Positions 35,341 to 45,970 of a stretch of DNA of 64,000 nucleotides are shown piece by piece. The first letter of the stretch is position 1; each line of letters starts with the position of its first letter. The notes below the pieces were generated by a model that saw only the letters and a list, made by a program, of their open reading frames with translations, had not been told where the DNA came from and ran no database searches. The DNA is taken from assembly GCA_034766995.1 (NCBI GenBank), contig CM068313.1, forward strand, positions 2,813,404 to 2,877,403, given 5' to 3'. Position numbers and translations under genes: made by a program. The DNA comes from Acanthacorydalis orientalis. Its lineage: Eukaryota > Arthropoda > Insecta > Megaloptera > Corydalidae.

Positions 35341-36200
35341 TCGCTCCGACGGAATTTAACGTCGCGTACTGATTTTTTATGTCGGTAGTTAAATGTACTT
35401 TTTTACACCAATTTATCGGCGGATGTGTCCGAGACGTTGTTTGTACAACACAATAATACTCTAATAACAGGATTCGTCCTTTCAGTTCTTATTGAGTACA
35501 AGTATACAGTAACAGATACTGTAGAATTTCTCCCAGCCGATATAAATTTCAGTTCGTTTCTTTTTGCGTTCACGTTGAGAAGAATATAACTGTGGTTATT
35601 TTTTAAATATCATTTTTTTGCACATAATCAGTAATCGAACGCCGTCGATAATCACTCATTAGTTTAAAATAAAATTATGAGTTGTCGAGTGAGTGATATT
35701 CAATTAAGAAATCGACTTTGGAAACTGTATAACTGGCTTGAAATAAATAAATCAAAATTATAAAAATTCATATTCTGGATATTCTATAAAATGATACAAA
35801 GAATCTATTCATAAATAATTTTTTCTAACACTAAAGGCTTCCACCCCCTGTACGTTGCACTGGCCAACCTCCACTCTCTAACACTTGATGAAAAAAAATG
35901 AATTTGGCTACAATTTCCAAACTGTATTTTAACATTCAGAGGTTATTTTTCAATTCTACTTTGACTGCATTTTTTCTGATTAATAACTGATTATTAATCA
36001 CTTTGATTATTATTTGTACGTGTGTTATAATATAAATACTTTTATTTTGAGAGCGATTAGGAAGATAAAATCTAATAAAAATTACTTTTTAGGGACAATA
36101 CTAAAAATGTATTGACGGCCCCCAATCGTATGGTGTAAAAATAGTTACAGGTGTGACGTAACTGCGGTAAATTATCTAAATCCAATACATAAAAGATTTC
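35341..36200. other. Mostly A+T-rich DNA, nothing recognised
   Basis: A short C-rich patch at 35835-35885 (TTCCACCCCCTGTACGTTGC) is the only compositional feature. Confidence 0.35.
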
Positions 36201-36214
36201 CGACTTTACTTGAA

Positions 36215-36835
36215 TGGAGTTGAAGGCTAGACTGATCTCTGCTGTGAGGACTAAGGGATAATTTTCCCCCTAACAACAGCAGCTAGGCGCTGTACCGTCT
36301 CCACCGATCAGTGAGAATCTGGCGCCGTCGCTGAGGAGCGTCTGCTATTCAAGACGAACCACCAGAGAGGAGATGGAGACTAAAGGGAAGATTCCCCATG
36401 ATCACAGAAAAGGTTCGGGTGGCTTCACAGATCTGTAGAGCCGTGAGGAGCGTCGGTGTCACAGACCGAATCGCCAGAGATAAAGAGAAATCACTCAGTG
36501 ACTATGGAGACGTTAGTGACCACAGTAACGAGGCGCTGTATCGCCTCCACCGAGTGTTTGGTAACTTGGAGCCGTGGAACGGTAAGAAGCGTTCGCTATT
36601 CAGGAGCGAACCAGTAAGTTTAAAGAAAACAACTGTTTTATTAAATATCGAGCAGCGTAACACCTCGAGACAGATAGATAATGAAGATATCCATCCTGCG
36701 AAGATCACCGACTCCCTACCCGTGGTCTAAAAACTCTACCTCCCTGGCTTATATCCTCGCGAGGAGGAGAATTGCCTGAACGAATCAGGACAATGAGCGC
36801 TTTGCAAGGCGTATTGTTCTGTTATACAAAATTTT
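36215..36835 (-). mobile_element. Probable solo LTR with tandem units
   Basis: A G+C-rich block unlike its flanks. On the minus strand it has a TATA box (GGATATAAG, 36748-36755) and, about 105 bp downstream, a polyadenylation signal AATAAA (36637-36642). That is the spacing of a short R region in an LTR. Downstream lie three related units of about 115-135 bp (about 36237-36370, 36371-36483, 36484-36615), sharing words such as CCGAATCGCCAGAGA / GCGAACCAG and AGGCGCTGTATCGCCTCCAC. Exact ends and a target duplication could not be fixed. The 110-aa frame at 36398-36730 reads through the tandem units and is not recognised. Confidence 0.45.
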
Positions 36836-37319
36836 CTAGAAAATAATTAACAATTAAAACAATCCACTGTCACAAATAATCAATACTACAATAATTAACA
36901 AAGTACATAGTGCTAATTTGTATTTACTAGTGGTCGAAGTCATTATACTTATATGGAAAATATCTCTCAGGTTAAATTCTTTTGAAAGGGAAATAGAGAT
37001 TTAGTTTTTTAGGTGATTTTATACAATTTTTCCGATAAAATTCCAATTGATATTTTTATAAAATCATCCTTTTCTCACTCCTCAAAATTATGAAGAACCT
37101 GTACAGTGTTCTGTATCTTAAAGGTAATGGACTCACTGTGAAAATGTATGTGAATAGTAATCGAAAATGACCAACAATGATCCGTTGTACATTTTTAATA
37201 TGAATAGTTTTATGGTTTGCGAGGCGACTGATTTATAGTAACAGTTTCCGAACAGTACTCTAATGTCAGTGATTCATGCATCTAGATAAATTAATATGAC
37301 AAATACTAGAACAAAATCC

Positions 37320-37745
37320 AACAAGTTCTCGCATCTACCCATACCGATTGCCGACGAAGAACGCCCACCGTTCGAAATTGCATACGGCTCGCTGTAAACA
37401 TATAAGTGCGGATGATTGCTGGCAACGTTAGTGAGTTTATGAAAATACTATATTATTTTATACTCGACGAAAGTTTTCATTTGGCGTGTCGACACGAATC
37501 GAAACAAGCTGCTTTTCTCGCCGGCGCAAAAAAAGTGTGCAGCGGAGATGCGTCGACGTAGCTCGATATCGTCGTTTCTGTCGCACGCTTTGACACAGAC
37601 GTCGATGACAGAACACCAGTCGAGATGGTTCGTGTGTCGTCGGTGCATTTGTGCACGTCGGGCGTTCGGAAACCATCAATCTTATCGTTGTAATTTTATC
37701 TGGAAAATGTCGTGCGGACGTGCACATCCCTACGACGGCTACTTG
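37320..37745. other. CpG-rich block
   Basis: Overlapping frames on both strands (37458-37766 minus, 37548-37913 plus) with no known motif. The plus one ends in a microsatellite-encoded run and enters the mitochondrial insertion. The block is followed within about 25 bp by (TA)n. Confidence 0.4.
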
Positions 37746-37767
37746 ACGAATATTTTTATTGTACAAT

Positions 37768-37769
<2 letters not shown>

Positions 37770-37818
<49 letters not shown>
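37770..37818. repeat. (TA)n microsatellite
   Basis: About 24 dinucleotides, about 50 bp upstream of the mitochondrial rRNA insertion. Confidence 0.95.
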
Positions 37819-37820
<2 letters not shown>

Positions 37821-37870
37821 AGAGACACAGATATAACAGTTGTGTTCATTTTTCAATCAATCAAACGATT

Positions 37871-38297
37871 TAATTATAAATTAGGATTAGATACCCTATT
37901 ATTTAAAATGTAAATATATTAAATATGGTAGTAATAGATATAGTCTTGACACTAAAAAAAATCGACGGTATTAAAATCTAATTAGAGGAATCTGTTCCAT
38001 GATCGATAGTCCACGAGAGATTTTACATAATTTTATTTAATTTGTATATCGTCGTTATAAGGAAATCTTATAAGAAAATAAATTTTCTAAAAATTTAATA
38101 AAATTTATTTCAGATCAAGGTGCAATTAATAATTATGAGGATATGGATTACAATAAATTTATTTAAATGGATAATAAATTGAAAAATTTGCTTGAATGTG
38201 GATTTAATAGTAATTTAAATTAGTTGATTTAATTGATTTTAGTTCTAAAATATGTACATATCGCCTGTCGCTCTCTTTATTGAAAACAGATAAGTCG
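37871..38297 (+). pseudogene. rrnS-like: Nuclear copy of mitochondrial 12S rRNA (NUMT)
   Basis: The sequence follows the 3' two-thirds of insect mitochondrial small-subunit rRNA in order: AATTAGGATTAGATACCCTA, the decayed GACGGTATTAAAATCTAATT, AGAGGAATCTGTTCCATGAT, CGATAGTCCACGAGAGATTT, TTTGTATATCGTCGTTATAA, TTTCAGATCAAGGTGCAATT, ATGGATTACAATAAATTTAT, GGATAATAAATTGAAAAATT, GATTTTAGTTCTAAAATATG and TACATATCGCCTGTCGCTCT, ending GATAAGTCG. The homology stops just before the usual TAACATAGTAG 3' end. Substitutions in universally conserved positions (GGCGGTAT to GACGGTAT; ACACATCGCCCGTC to ACATATCGCCTGTC), together with nuclear repeats on both sides, show a nuclear insertion, not an organelle gene. 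Little length decay suggests it is fairly recent. Confidence 0.92.
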
Positions 38298-38640
38298 ATG
38301 TATTTAGGTTTTTGGAGCAGCTCAATTAGTGGATTACCGAACGGCTCACCCTATTAAAATTTGACCCTTAAGTTATGAATGTATTGTGCAATCATATCAG
38401 TGTTGGCTTCCTGGTGGAGTGTTCTGATCGGATAATATATCACTTTGGATAGTGCCAGAAAAATAGACATCTTTTGGACATTTGAAGTGTGCTATCTTTT
38501 GATAAATTGTACCCTGGATGCTTAGACAGTTCCGTGGCGCTTAGTGCTCCGAAAATCTGTACTTTTCATGATTCTATTTCTTTTCTTGAATTTTGAATCA
38601 AATGCCTATCATAATGACTTTTTATCTGGGAAAAAAGAAA
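38298..38640. other. Unassigned sequence between NUMT and LINE relic
   Basis: Mixed composition (TTCCTGGTGGAGTGTTCTGA, AGTTCCGTGGCGCTTAGTGC). It may belong to the 5' side of the LINE copy, but no reverse-transcriptase motif is readable. Confidence 0.3.
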
Positions 38641-38644
38641 AACA

Positions 38645-38915
38645 GACAGGAGTCACAGATGTAATAAGAAGAGTGATGAGTCTAAAATGAAAATCGGCGG
38701 GGCATGTTACAAAAAGAGAAGACAACGAGGGACAACAGAAATTCTTGAGTGGGAACCAAGGAATATAAAAAAACGAAGAAAGGGTCCATTGGCCAGGTGG
38801 GATAAATAAATTAAAAAAATATTGAAAATCAGTGGAAGAGAGTAGCATTTAAACGTATAAAATGGAAAATCATGGAAGAGGCCTTTATCTAGTAGTGGAT
38901 TGACAGAGGATGATA
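38645..38915 (+). pseudogene. Non-LTR retrotransposon ORF2 C-terminal relic
   Basis: Across three plus-strand frames the translation gives GVTDVIRRVMSLK, SAGHVTKRED, TEILEWEPRNIKKRRKGPLA, RWDK, then QWKRVAFKRIKWKIMEEAFI, two stops and WIDRG. This is the C-terminal tail found after the reverse transcriptase in many insect LINE ORF2 proteins, where the family reads WAGHVAR, ILEWRPR, RGRPPxRWxDDI and a final WxxxEAFIQQW. At least two frameshifts and several stops are present. No reverse transcriptase domain is recognisable upstream. Confidence 0.8.
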
Positions 38916-40080
38916 TATGAGAGAGGTTCGAAGATTAAATCGGTTTGATGTTAGAGAAAACTGCTTCAGTTTGAAAGTGTACTTTAATTTTTCAACACAA
39001 TCTCTTCGAATCCCAACGCACTTGCTCCAAAATTTTTATCAAATTTTAAGACTCCGTCCCGTATGATAAAAATATTATATCAATCTATATACCACCATTT
39101 TTGTTCATTGATTTAACATTTGAGGACAGACTTATTTTTATACAGTTTGCAGTTTGAGTAAAAAATCAATCTGTGAAATAAAACGAAAATATTGTCAACA
39201 GCAACAACATATCTCACTATGGATGAATCCCTAGATTTTTCCGAACGAACCCGATCTTTTTCCGTACACATTCCTTATAAAATTTAATCGTTTTATAGAA
39301 ATCGTCACAGTTTCATGAAAAAAAAAAATGTTCACCGGTAGAGGAAACGACCTGTCACGTACACACATGACTTCTTCGAAACACAAACAACACCGTGCAT
39401 GAATTCTGCATACATCTTTCATCAAAAAAAAAAATAATAAATCGTTTAAGATCTTGTACACATATTTAATTGTACGAACGTATGGAACAATTTATTATAC
39501 TTGTGTCTAGTAGGAGAAAGTCGATGTCCCACTGTGTAAGACCGATATGCATCGAATGAAAACCGTACATGGTTTATATTCATTCTTCTTAATTTCGCTT
39601 TATTATTCCCCTGCAGCTGATTACGTTTATACACACACATGCTCATATATATATATGAACATAAATGCAAATATTTCTACAAGTGAAACCTACAGAATCC
39701 AAGAGCATGAAATTTATTCAAACTTGCATTTTTTAATTACCTTATCGATACCGGTCGAACAGTACCAGTGTTGTAAAATAATTAATTTAATTGCAGTCAG
39801 TGGATTGAAACTTATAGGTAATTCGAAAATTAAGTAATTACTTTTATATAGAAAATAAATTTACATAATATTCATAATTACAATCAAAAGGTCTTAGTCT
39901 GATTGAATCAGTTTGCTGTGACTGAGTTCAGGTTACTGATTAATGTGTTTTGAAATTGAATTCAGCCTTGGCGGACATTTCATCTTTTATTAAGAAAAAC
40001 GAGTATTCTATAAACTTGTCAGATGCTTTACCATGACTTACAGAACATGATAAGAATTGTAAATTGTTTCATATCTGTGT
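38916..40080. other. A+T-rich DNA, nothing recognised
   Basis: Small overlapping frames at 39231-39837 on both strands have no motif. There is a short (AC)(TA) tract near 39635-39656. Confidence 0.35.
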
Positions 40081-40102
40081 ACTTGGAATTGAAGTTGTTT
40101 AT

Positions 40103-40240
40103 TGTCTTGGAGGTCACTATTTCTTTTCTTTTACTTCCACTACCGGTTTCACCGATCGATATCTTCAGATATTTCTACCGAAAAATATTAATAGACGAAA
40201 TTATTGTGGGAGAAAAAGAAAAAAAACTGATTTCATGGAT
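40103..40240. mobile_element. Palindromic element, copy 1
   Basis: Left arm GGTCACTATTTCTTTTCTTT, then ACTTCCACTACCGGTTTC. The right arm carries the complement in decayed form (ATTATTGTGGGAG, AAAAAGAAAAAAAACTGATT). The centre holds GATATCTTCAG and ATATTAATAG. It aligns along its whole length with 43133-43266. Confidence 0.7.
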
Positions 40241-40280
40241 AAGAAATATAAGATAAGACAGAGATCAAGACAAAAATAAC

Positions 40281-40781
40281 AAATACATTTTTGTTTTTTT
40301 TTCTGCAACAATGTCATCTAAAAATGTTTCGACGCTAATTTTAATACTTTTTATTTTTTTATCATTTAAAAACACATGTATATTTTTATATTCGTAAAAA
40401 AACATTGAAATAAATTGACTACAGCTGCGCAAATTTTAAATAAGAATTCTGATCAAAGTGGAAAAGATTTCCGAGCAAAATTTTGAAGAACTTCCTGTCT
40501 CTTCTATGTAAGATTCGACTCGCTACATAACATAATGCTGCATGTTTCAAAAAAAAAAAAAAAAAAAGTTCTGCAAGATCCCGAAGACTTTGCTTCGAAA
40601 TCTTTTCCACTGTGATCAGCGTTCTTGTTTCAAATTTGCGTAGCTGCAGTCAACTTATTTCAATCTTTTCTTACGAGTATAAAAATAAACATTTATTTTT
40701 AGATGATAAAAAATAAAAAGTAGTTAAAAATTAGCGTCGAAACATTTTTAGGCCACATTGGTGCAGAAAAAAAATGTATTG
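40281..40781. mobile_element. Large foldback element (~500 bp inverted repeat)
   Basis: The left arm (about 40281-40498) and right arm (about 40567-40781) are reverse complements for about 215 bp with roughly 10-15% differences. Paired landmarks are AAAATGTTTCGACGCTAATT with AATTAGCGTCGAAACATTTT, GTGGAAAAGATTTCCGAG with CGAAATCTTTTCCAC, and CAGCTGCGCAAATTT with AAATTTGCGTAGCTG. The loop of about 65 bp contains AAGATTCGACTCGCTACATA and an A18 run. It has no coding capacity and could form a long hairpin RNA if transcribed. Confidence 0.88.
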
Positions 40782-40846
40782 AAAAAGGAAATTCTTATAA
40801 TAACAACATTTATATTACAAAAAACAAAAAAAATTCGAAAAGAAGA

Positions 40847-40915
40847 ATTAAACCCAAGATCTCCAGCGTTTCGATCGCCTTACCTAGCCAACTGTCCAAT
40901 GACTCTCTTCATGTA
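40847..40915 (-). repeat. tRNA-like segment, possible SINE head
   Basis: On the minus strand, ACAGTTGGCTAGGTAAGGCG resembles a polymerase III A box. About 25 nt later GGGTTTAATTCTTC resembles a decayed B box (family GGTTCGANTCC). The acceptor stem does not close, so it is not a functional tRNA gene. A tRNA-derived SINE remnant is possible. Confidence 0.35.
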
Positions 40916-40989
40916 GTTGCACGGAGACTAATTACATAGTACTCATGAGTTGTCTTGTAATTTTGAGCCCATTTTTGTCCCGATAACCG

Positions 40990-41011
40990 CAAAAGTGCAT
41001 CAAAGGGTTAA
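40990..41011 (-). mobile_element. piggyBac-like terminus
   Basis: Read on the minus strand the sequence starts TTAACCCTTTGATGCACTTT, then TGCGGTTATCGGGAC and AAAAATGGGC. This matches the TTAACCCTTTG...GGGxCAAAATGG pattern of piggyBac-family ends at a TTAA target. The opposite end was not found. Confidence 0.4.
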
Positions 41012-41188
41012 AGGAACATAAACTAGGGGTCACTAGCTATCAATCCATCGACCTTTGAGCGATTCGAGTTCCCCATATTGGTTCCCTATCCTTGTAAGTA
41101 GAGACTATGTCAAGAAAGAATTCTTTTCTTTTCAAAAAAAAAACGAAGTTTTACTTGCTTTTTCACCATACTTATCCAAACACCCACG

Positions 41189-41300
<112 letters not shown>

Positions 41301-41319
41301 TATTTGTCTGTAAGTGTAC

Positions 41320-41531
41320 TTATTTAAACGATAAATATATTTACATAAACGACGCAGCTGAAAAAGCTCTGACCCGAATATCTCAGAGCTGTGAGCGCGT
41401 ACAGCCCGAATCGACTCACAACCTTCCAAACAGATTTCATTCGAAATTAATAAACATATATCGTTTTATATTCTAATTAAATCATCGCATCCGTACGGCC
41501 ATAAATACACGAACGTGGATCCGTTTCCTAT

Positions 41532-41594
<63 letters not shown>

Positions 41595-42170
41595 CAAACG
41601 TCCGTAACGATAAAAAAATCGTACGTACATTTCAAAAAAATATTTATCTTCATTTACTCCGTTACTGTTATTCGAAGTCTCGCCTATCTGTACACACACA
41701 CACGCACAACACACATGTCAATGACACAAAACATGAATCATTCAAGTTGGATGTAAGCCATTTACATTAGAATTTTAAATTCGTACAGCAATTGAAATGT
41801 CTGTAACGCATCGAGTACTTGTACGGACCGACGATTGGACCGATCCCGGTGCGTTCGTTCAATCAGTGGTGGATTTACATCGAACGAGCCGTGTATACAT
41901 GTACAAATATGGACCGGATCGATTTTTTATTATTGTGGGGTGTCGGGCGGCCGCGGTACGGGGGCTTTATGTAAGACATAAATGAGGTAAAGTGTTCGTC
42001 GGTCGTACGAATTAAAATGAAACGGTTTTTTTTCCTACTGATCCGTTTGCGGAGTTTATCGAATACGGTACGCATTTATTTTTAATGTCTTTTTAATTTA
42101 ATATTTTTCGTTCGGTTTACCTTTCTCGATCGGTCTGTGCTCTGTCGCTCGGTATTGAAATTCGACTGGA
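41320..42170. other. CpG-rich block with internal microsatellites
   Basis: Contains (CA)n(TA)n at 41534-41591, a (CA)n-like tract at 41692-41716, and CpG-rich sequence at 41800-42000 (GGTGTCGGGCGGCCGCGGTA). Overlapping frames have no known motif. Confidence 0.4.
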
Positions 42171-42381
42171 ACTTACCTGGAAAGATAAACAGAAAATTAA
42201 TAAGAGAATACATATTTAAAAAAAACGTGCATGGATTCATTTCACAATGTTATAATTCTATACAAAAATATGTAATAAAATACATATTCTATAGAATTTA
42301 AGATTGTAGTTTAAAATTATTCCATTAGTTCTAACACTAGAAGAATTGATTTTCACAAATTCATTCTTCTTTCAGGCCTTA

Positions 42382-42406
42382 AACCTAAGAAAAAAATTCT
42401 TAGGTT
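42382..42406. other. Short perfect hairpin
   Basis: AACCTAAGAA and TTCTTAGGTT pair over 10 bp with an A5 loop, about 170 bp upstream of the Tc1 relic. Possibly part of that element's leader. Confidence 0.5.
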
Positions 42407-42575
42407 AAAAATGTTCACTCAATTAAGAGACACGTATTTAAAGTAAGATCCGTTTTGTAATTACCGCCGATTAAACATGAATGTTGAGACTGCGCATGCG
42501 TAAAAGTGTTTTAAGAGCTACATGTGAGTGACTTAAAACGAGTGAAACAATAAATAATCCAGACAGTTGATTCAG

Positions 42576-43005
42576 GAGATGTATGTCGATGGCTGGTGTT
42601 AGAGATTTGGTTTTTATTGATGAGATAATGATACAGTACTTGTATTTAAATATTCTAAAAAAAAAACATTTAAGCCAAAGTGTAGAGAAATTATGTCTTT
42701 AAATATTACCAGAACAATAACCCAAAGCACAAATCACTTATGGTGTGTCTTTATTTACTATTTAATTACTCAAAAGTAAACGAAATATCATCCCAGTTTC
42801 TCTATCTTAACCTAATTGAATATCTTTGGAATTTTCGCGATAAAAAAGTAAGAAAATGTACAATTACTTCAAAAGAGACACTGAAAAATATTTCATCAAA
42901 TGAATGAACCACTATTCCTGTTAAAATTACTATTGACTTAGTAAAATCAACGCCATGAATATTAAATAATGTCCTGGAATCAAAGGAAAATCCTACTAAC
43001 ATTGA
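42576..43005 (+). pseudogene. Tc1-like transposase C-terminal relic
   Basis: Translation first gives MSMAGVRDLVFIDEIM, the GxxSxxGxGxLxFIDGxM region of Tc1 transposases. After a frameshift it gives QNNNPKHKSL, LNLIEYLWNFRDKKVRK, TITSKETLKN, TTIPVKITIDLVKS and NNVLESKENPTN. In the family these read QDNDPKH, DLNPIEHLWxxLxxxVR, WxxIPxExxxxLVxSMPxRLxxVIxxxG. The Asp in QDND is replaced by Asn, the Asp and Pro of DLNPIE are lost, and stops interrupt the frame, so it is inactive. Only the second half of the catalytic domain is visible. The paired-like DNA-binding half is absent. Confidence 0.85.
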
Positions 43006-43132
43006 AATTAATTTAAATAAAATTTATCTTTGTTATTGTGTTCTTAGTACTTAATTGTCTTATGACTTTTATAAACTTGATTCTTCACATTCAGTTGTTG
43101 AAGTGTATTTATTTTTTACCAGACTAGACCCC

Positions 43133-43266
43133 TTCTTCTTGAAGTCACTGTTTTTTATTTTTCTTCCACTACCGGTTTCATCAATAGATATCATCGGATG
43201 GATCTACCTGAAGATATTAATAGATAAACCGGTAGTGTAAAAAAAAGAAAAAATAGTGATCTCAAG
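43133..43266. mobile_element. Palindromic element, copy 2
   Basis: Left arm GAAGTCACTGTTTTTTATTT, then CTTCCACTACCGGTTTCATC. Right arm GATAAACCGGTAGTG, then AAAAAAATAGTGATCTC. The arms pair over about 50 bp around the centre GATATCATCGG/GAAGATATTAATAG. Homologous to 40103-40240, and the outer flank (AAAGATCAAGACAGAAAT) is also shared. It starts about 130 bp past the Tc1 relic and could be the 3' end of a related element. Confidence 0.75.
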
Positions 43267-43639
43267 GACTAGGAATATAATATGAAACAAAGATCAAGAC
43301 AGAAATGAAAAAATAAGAAGATAAACGATGACAGAAAAATGTAAAATGTTTGCGATAATAGAGTGGCAACAAATAGTAGTCAGTAGCAAGGTGCTAGCCG
43401 TATAATAATGGACCACGGTTGATAAATTTCTAATTCTTCACATACAGTTCACTTGTTATTCTTATTGTTATTAGAATTTGTTATATTTATTTTTAATCGA
43501 AATTTTTAAAACGATTTGCAATAATAGGTACTTTAATGTCTTAACTCAAGTTGAAAATCTCGCCGACTTCTTAACGCTCTCTTGCCTCTTTGAAAAATGT
43601 TAATGAATGTCAATGGTGATAATAAACACAGATGGTATC

Positions 43640-43705
43640 ATTTTCAACCAATCAGAAAGCAGATCACGTGATGACAATCAACCAATCAGTACACGAATTA
43701 AAATC
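43640..43705 (-). repeat. CCAAT/CACGTG minisatellite, inverted copy
   Basis: CAACCAATCAGAAAGCAGAT, then CACGTGATGACAATCAACCA and ATCAGTACACG. The reverse complement matches the tandem units at 54690-54790. Confidence 0.6.
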
Positions 43706-43899
43706 TTTTGACAAGAATAGGACTGAATTTTATTAATAGATAGTAATTAAAGTTAAAAAAAAATTTTTTTATACGACACTTATGTTTGTTTACACTACAA
43801 ATGATTTTAAATAAGATTTGTCACTTAAATCTATTCTATTGTTTATTTTCACTAAAGTACACGTGTGTCTTTCGGCTTTTCCGACTCACTGTGTACATA

Positions 43900-44720
43900 A
43901 AATGGGAAAAAAATCTCTCCCGAACACGAAACCCGTCTTGTTATTTTATCTCGTCTGTAAAAGAGAGCACTCATACACTTTACAACCAGCCGGACGTGTT
44001 ACAAGCGTCGCGCGGCCTCCGAACATCACGACGCCGGGCGTCTCCGCGTACTTTTTACAGCACGTCCGACGGAAACAATGCCCGCGGGAATCGGAACACT
44101 GCCTCGTCGCGAGAAATCGTGAAAAATGGAAATTATGACACGGCAATTCCCCCGCGACGCCGCCGGCGACCTCGCGACGCGCGCCGCCGTCGCCCGGCAC
44201 CGGCACCGAGAACCTTTCGACGCCGTCGGCGACGTCCGCCCCCGTCGCACACGATCAGATACAGAAAGTGGCCGCCGTGACCGGAATCGCGCGTCGTCCG
44301 GACTTATCGACCGTTGTCGTCGTCGGCGCGGCGAACGCTCGCACGACCTCTATCTTCACGGAAGAACGGATCGCGATTCCACGTGCACGTTCCGTCGTCG
44401 GCCGTTATCTGCACGTGGACTCGTCTCGCCGAGACATGTGCACGGTATTGTGTAATGTTTTCTGATCTGTATCTGAGACGGTGGTCGCACAGTGCTCGAC
44501 CCCGTCGCTTCAATCGAACGTTCTGCCTCGATTGGCGGACTTAACGGACTATGAGGGCGGAATTGGTACTCGACACACGGCGACGATTGTCAACGCTGAT
44601 AACTCGTTCGTTCCTGTCGGTGTTTTCTTTTTTATTGGACACAGATGTTCTCGAGACGAATTGTACGGTCCATATTATCCTCTCCGTTGAATAACGAGAG
44701 ATCAGATTTATCGACCGGAC
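43900..44720. other. Strongest CpG-rich block of the window
   Basis: Very high CpG density around 44020-44420 (CCCGCGACGCCGCCGGCGAC). Stop codons are scarce, so up to four overlapping frames of 65-164 aa exist on both strands, mostly Arg-rich, none with a known domain. The best candidate here for a promoter or first exon, but unproven. Confidence 0.45.
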
Positions 44721-44866
44721 GTTTCTCTCGAATAACTGAACGGGTCTATTGCGTTCAATTTTCTTTAAAAGCGTTTAAGTCTCTCAGCATCACACGATTT
44801 ACTTTCGATATATTTTATCAACATATAAAAATAGATTTTAATAAGATTCTTCTAGTAAACACATTA

Positions 44867-44895
44867 TTAGGTGTACACATTAATTCGGTGCATAT
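44867..44895 (+). mobile_element. Solo mariner family B terminus
   Basis: TTAGGTGTACACATTAATTC followed by GGTGC, the best-preserved single family B end in the window, preceded by TA. No attached body. Confidence 0.5.
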
Positions 44896-44936
44896 TTTAT
44901 AGATGTAAATTAATGAGCTTTTAATTTTCTGGTATA

Positions 44937-45280
44937 ATAATTAATTTTAAAAAACTGGAATTACCATGTTAATAATATGATTTTTAAATATATAAATATT
45001 ATAATAGATTTTTGTATCCTGTGTCTGTTGTTTCAAGGAAATTCTTTAAAGCGTTTTTATTATTATAAAGGAGGTTAACTATCCTGACCCTTTTGAATAA
45101 AGGCACGGTTTTTCCATACATTTGATTTTCTAATAATTTTAAAAAAACTGGAATTACCATGTTAATAATATGATTTTAAAATATGCTAAATTATTTAAAA
45201 ATATATAAATATTATAATAGATTTTTGTATCCTGTGTTTGTTGTTTCAAGGAAATTTTTTAAAGAATTTTTTATTCTTAT
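44937..45280 (+). repeat. ~193-bp direct tandem duplication
   Basis: ACTGGAATTACCATGTTAAT through GTTGTTTCAAGGAAATT occurs twice (from 44954 and 45147). The copies are nearly identical apart from a short insertion near AAATATGCTAAATTATTT in copy 2, so the duplication is recent. Confidence 0.9.
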
Positions 45281-45375
45281 ACGAGCAGTTAATATCCGGG
45301 AATTTTGTTACACCGGGAGTTAATGTCCGGGGGGTTTTGTTCAGAGGGTAATTGTCCTGTTACGCTTCTTCAGAG
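45281..45375 (+). repeat. ~34-bp degenerate repeats with TTAATRTCCGGG
   Basis: GCAGTTAATATCCGGGAATT, GGAGTTAATGTCCGGGGGGT and GAGGGTAATTGTCCTGTTA are three successive variants, and a fourth (GAGGTTAACTATCCTG) lies at 45070 inside the preceding duplication. Confidence 0.65.
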
Positions 45376-45457
45376 AGTAACAATACAGAAAAATTCAACA
45401 TTTTGTATATCTTTTTTGGCATATCTGAATTTTTCGATCAATCTGTATGTACTTATT

Positions 45458-45458
<1 letters not shown>

Positions 45459-45502
<44 letters not shown>
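45459..45502. repeat. (TA)n microsatellite
   Basis: About 22 dinucleotides. Confidence 0.95.
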
Positions 45503-45505
<3 letters not shown>

Positions 45506-45539
45506 GTGTGCATGTATATTATTATTATTGCGTGTGAAA

Positions 45540-45929
45540 GAGGCGTCGAGGAAAAAAGCGTATAACGATCGACTTTCCGAACATATCAAAGGCTTCGTCA
45601 CATCTCCCGCGTCGTCTCATTCTTCGTGTTCCATTCCTTCGACTCCGCAATCTCTTTCTCATCTTATTCTCCTCGTGTTTCCCCTTCGTACGCGTACCTC
45701 CGCATCGCTCACCTCTTCACGTATGGCACAAGCATGCACATACATCCATATATACATATATCGATACCCCGACTATGAAAAAACAATGGATTGGAAAATT
45801 TCAAAGAATCCGCTATGAAGCTGTTCGGAATTTTCAATGCGACGAAGGTTTTTTTTATTTAACTCGATATCATCTCGTTCTGTGCGTAGAATATTGAACA
45901 GGGCGTCCGACGTCGAAAACTTCCCTGGC

Positions 45930-45970
<41 letters not shown>

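Noticed and set aside
36398..36730. 110-aa frame as a host exon
   Set aside because: Reads through the tandem units of the LTR candidate and then the R-like region. No domain.
40847..40915. Functional tRNA gene
   Set aside because: A- and B-box-like words are present, but the acceptor stem does not pair and the T-loop is degenerate. Kept only as a SINE candidate.
43786..44280. 164-aa Arg/Pro-rich frame as a gene
   Set aside because: Lies in the CpG island where stops are rare. Competing frames of similar length exist on both strands, and it has no known motif.
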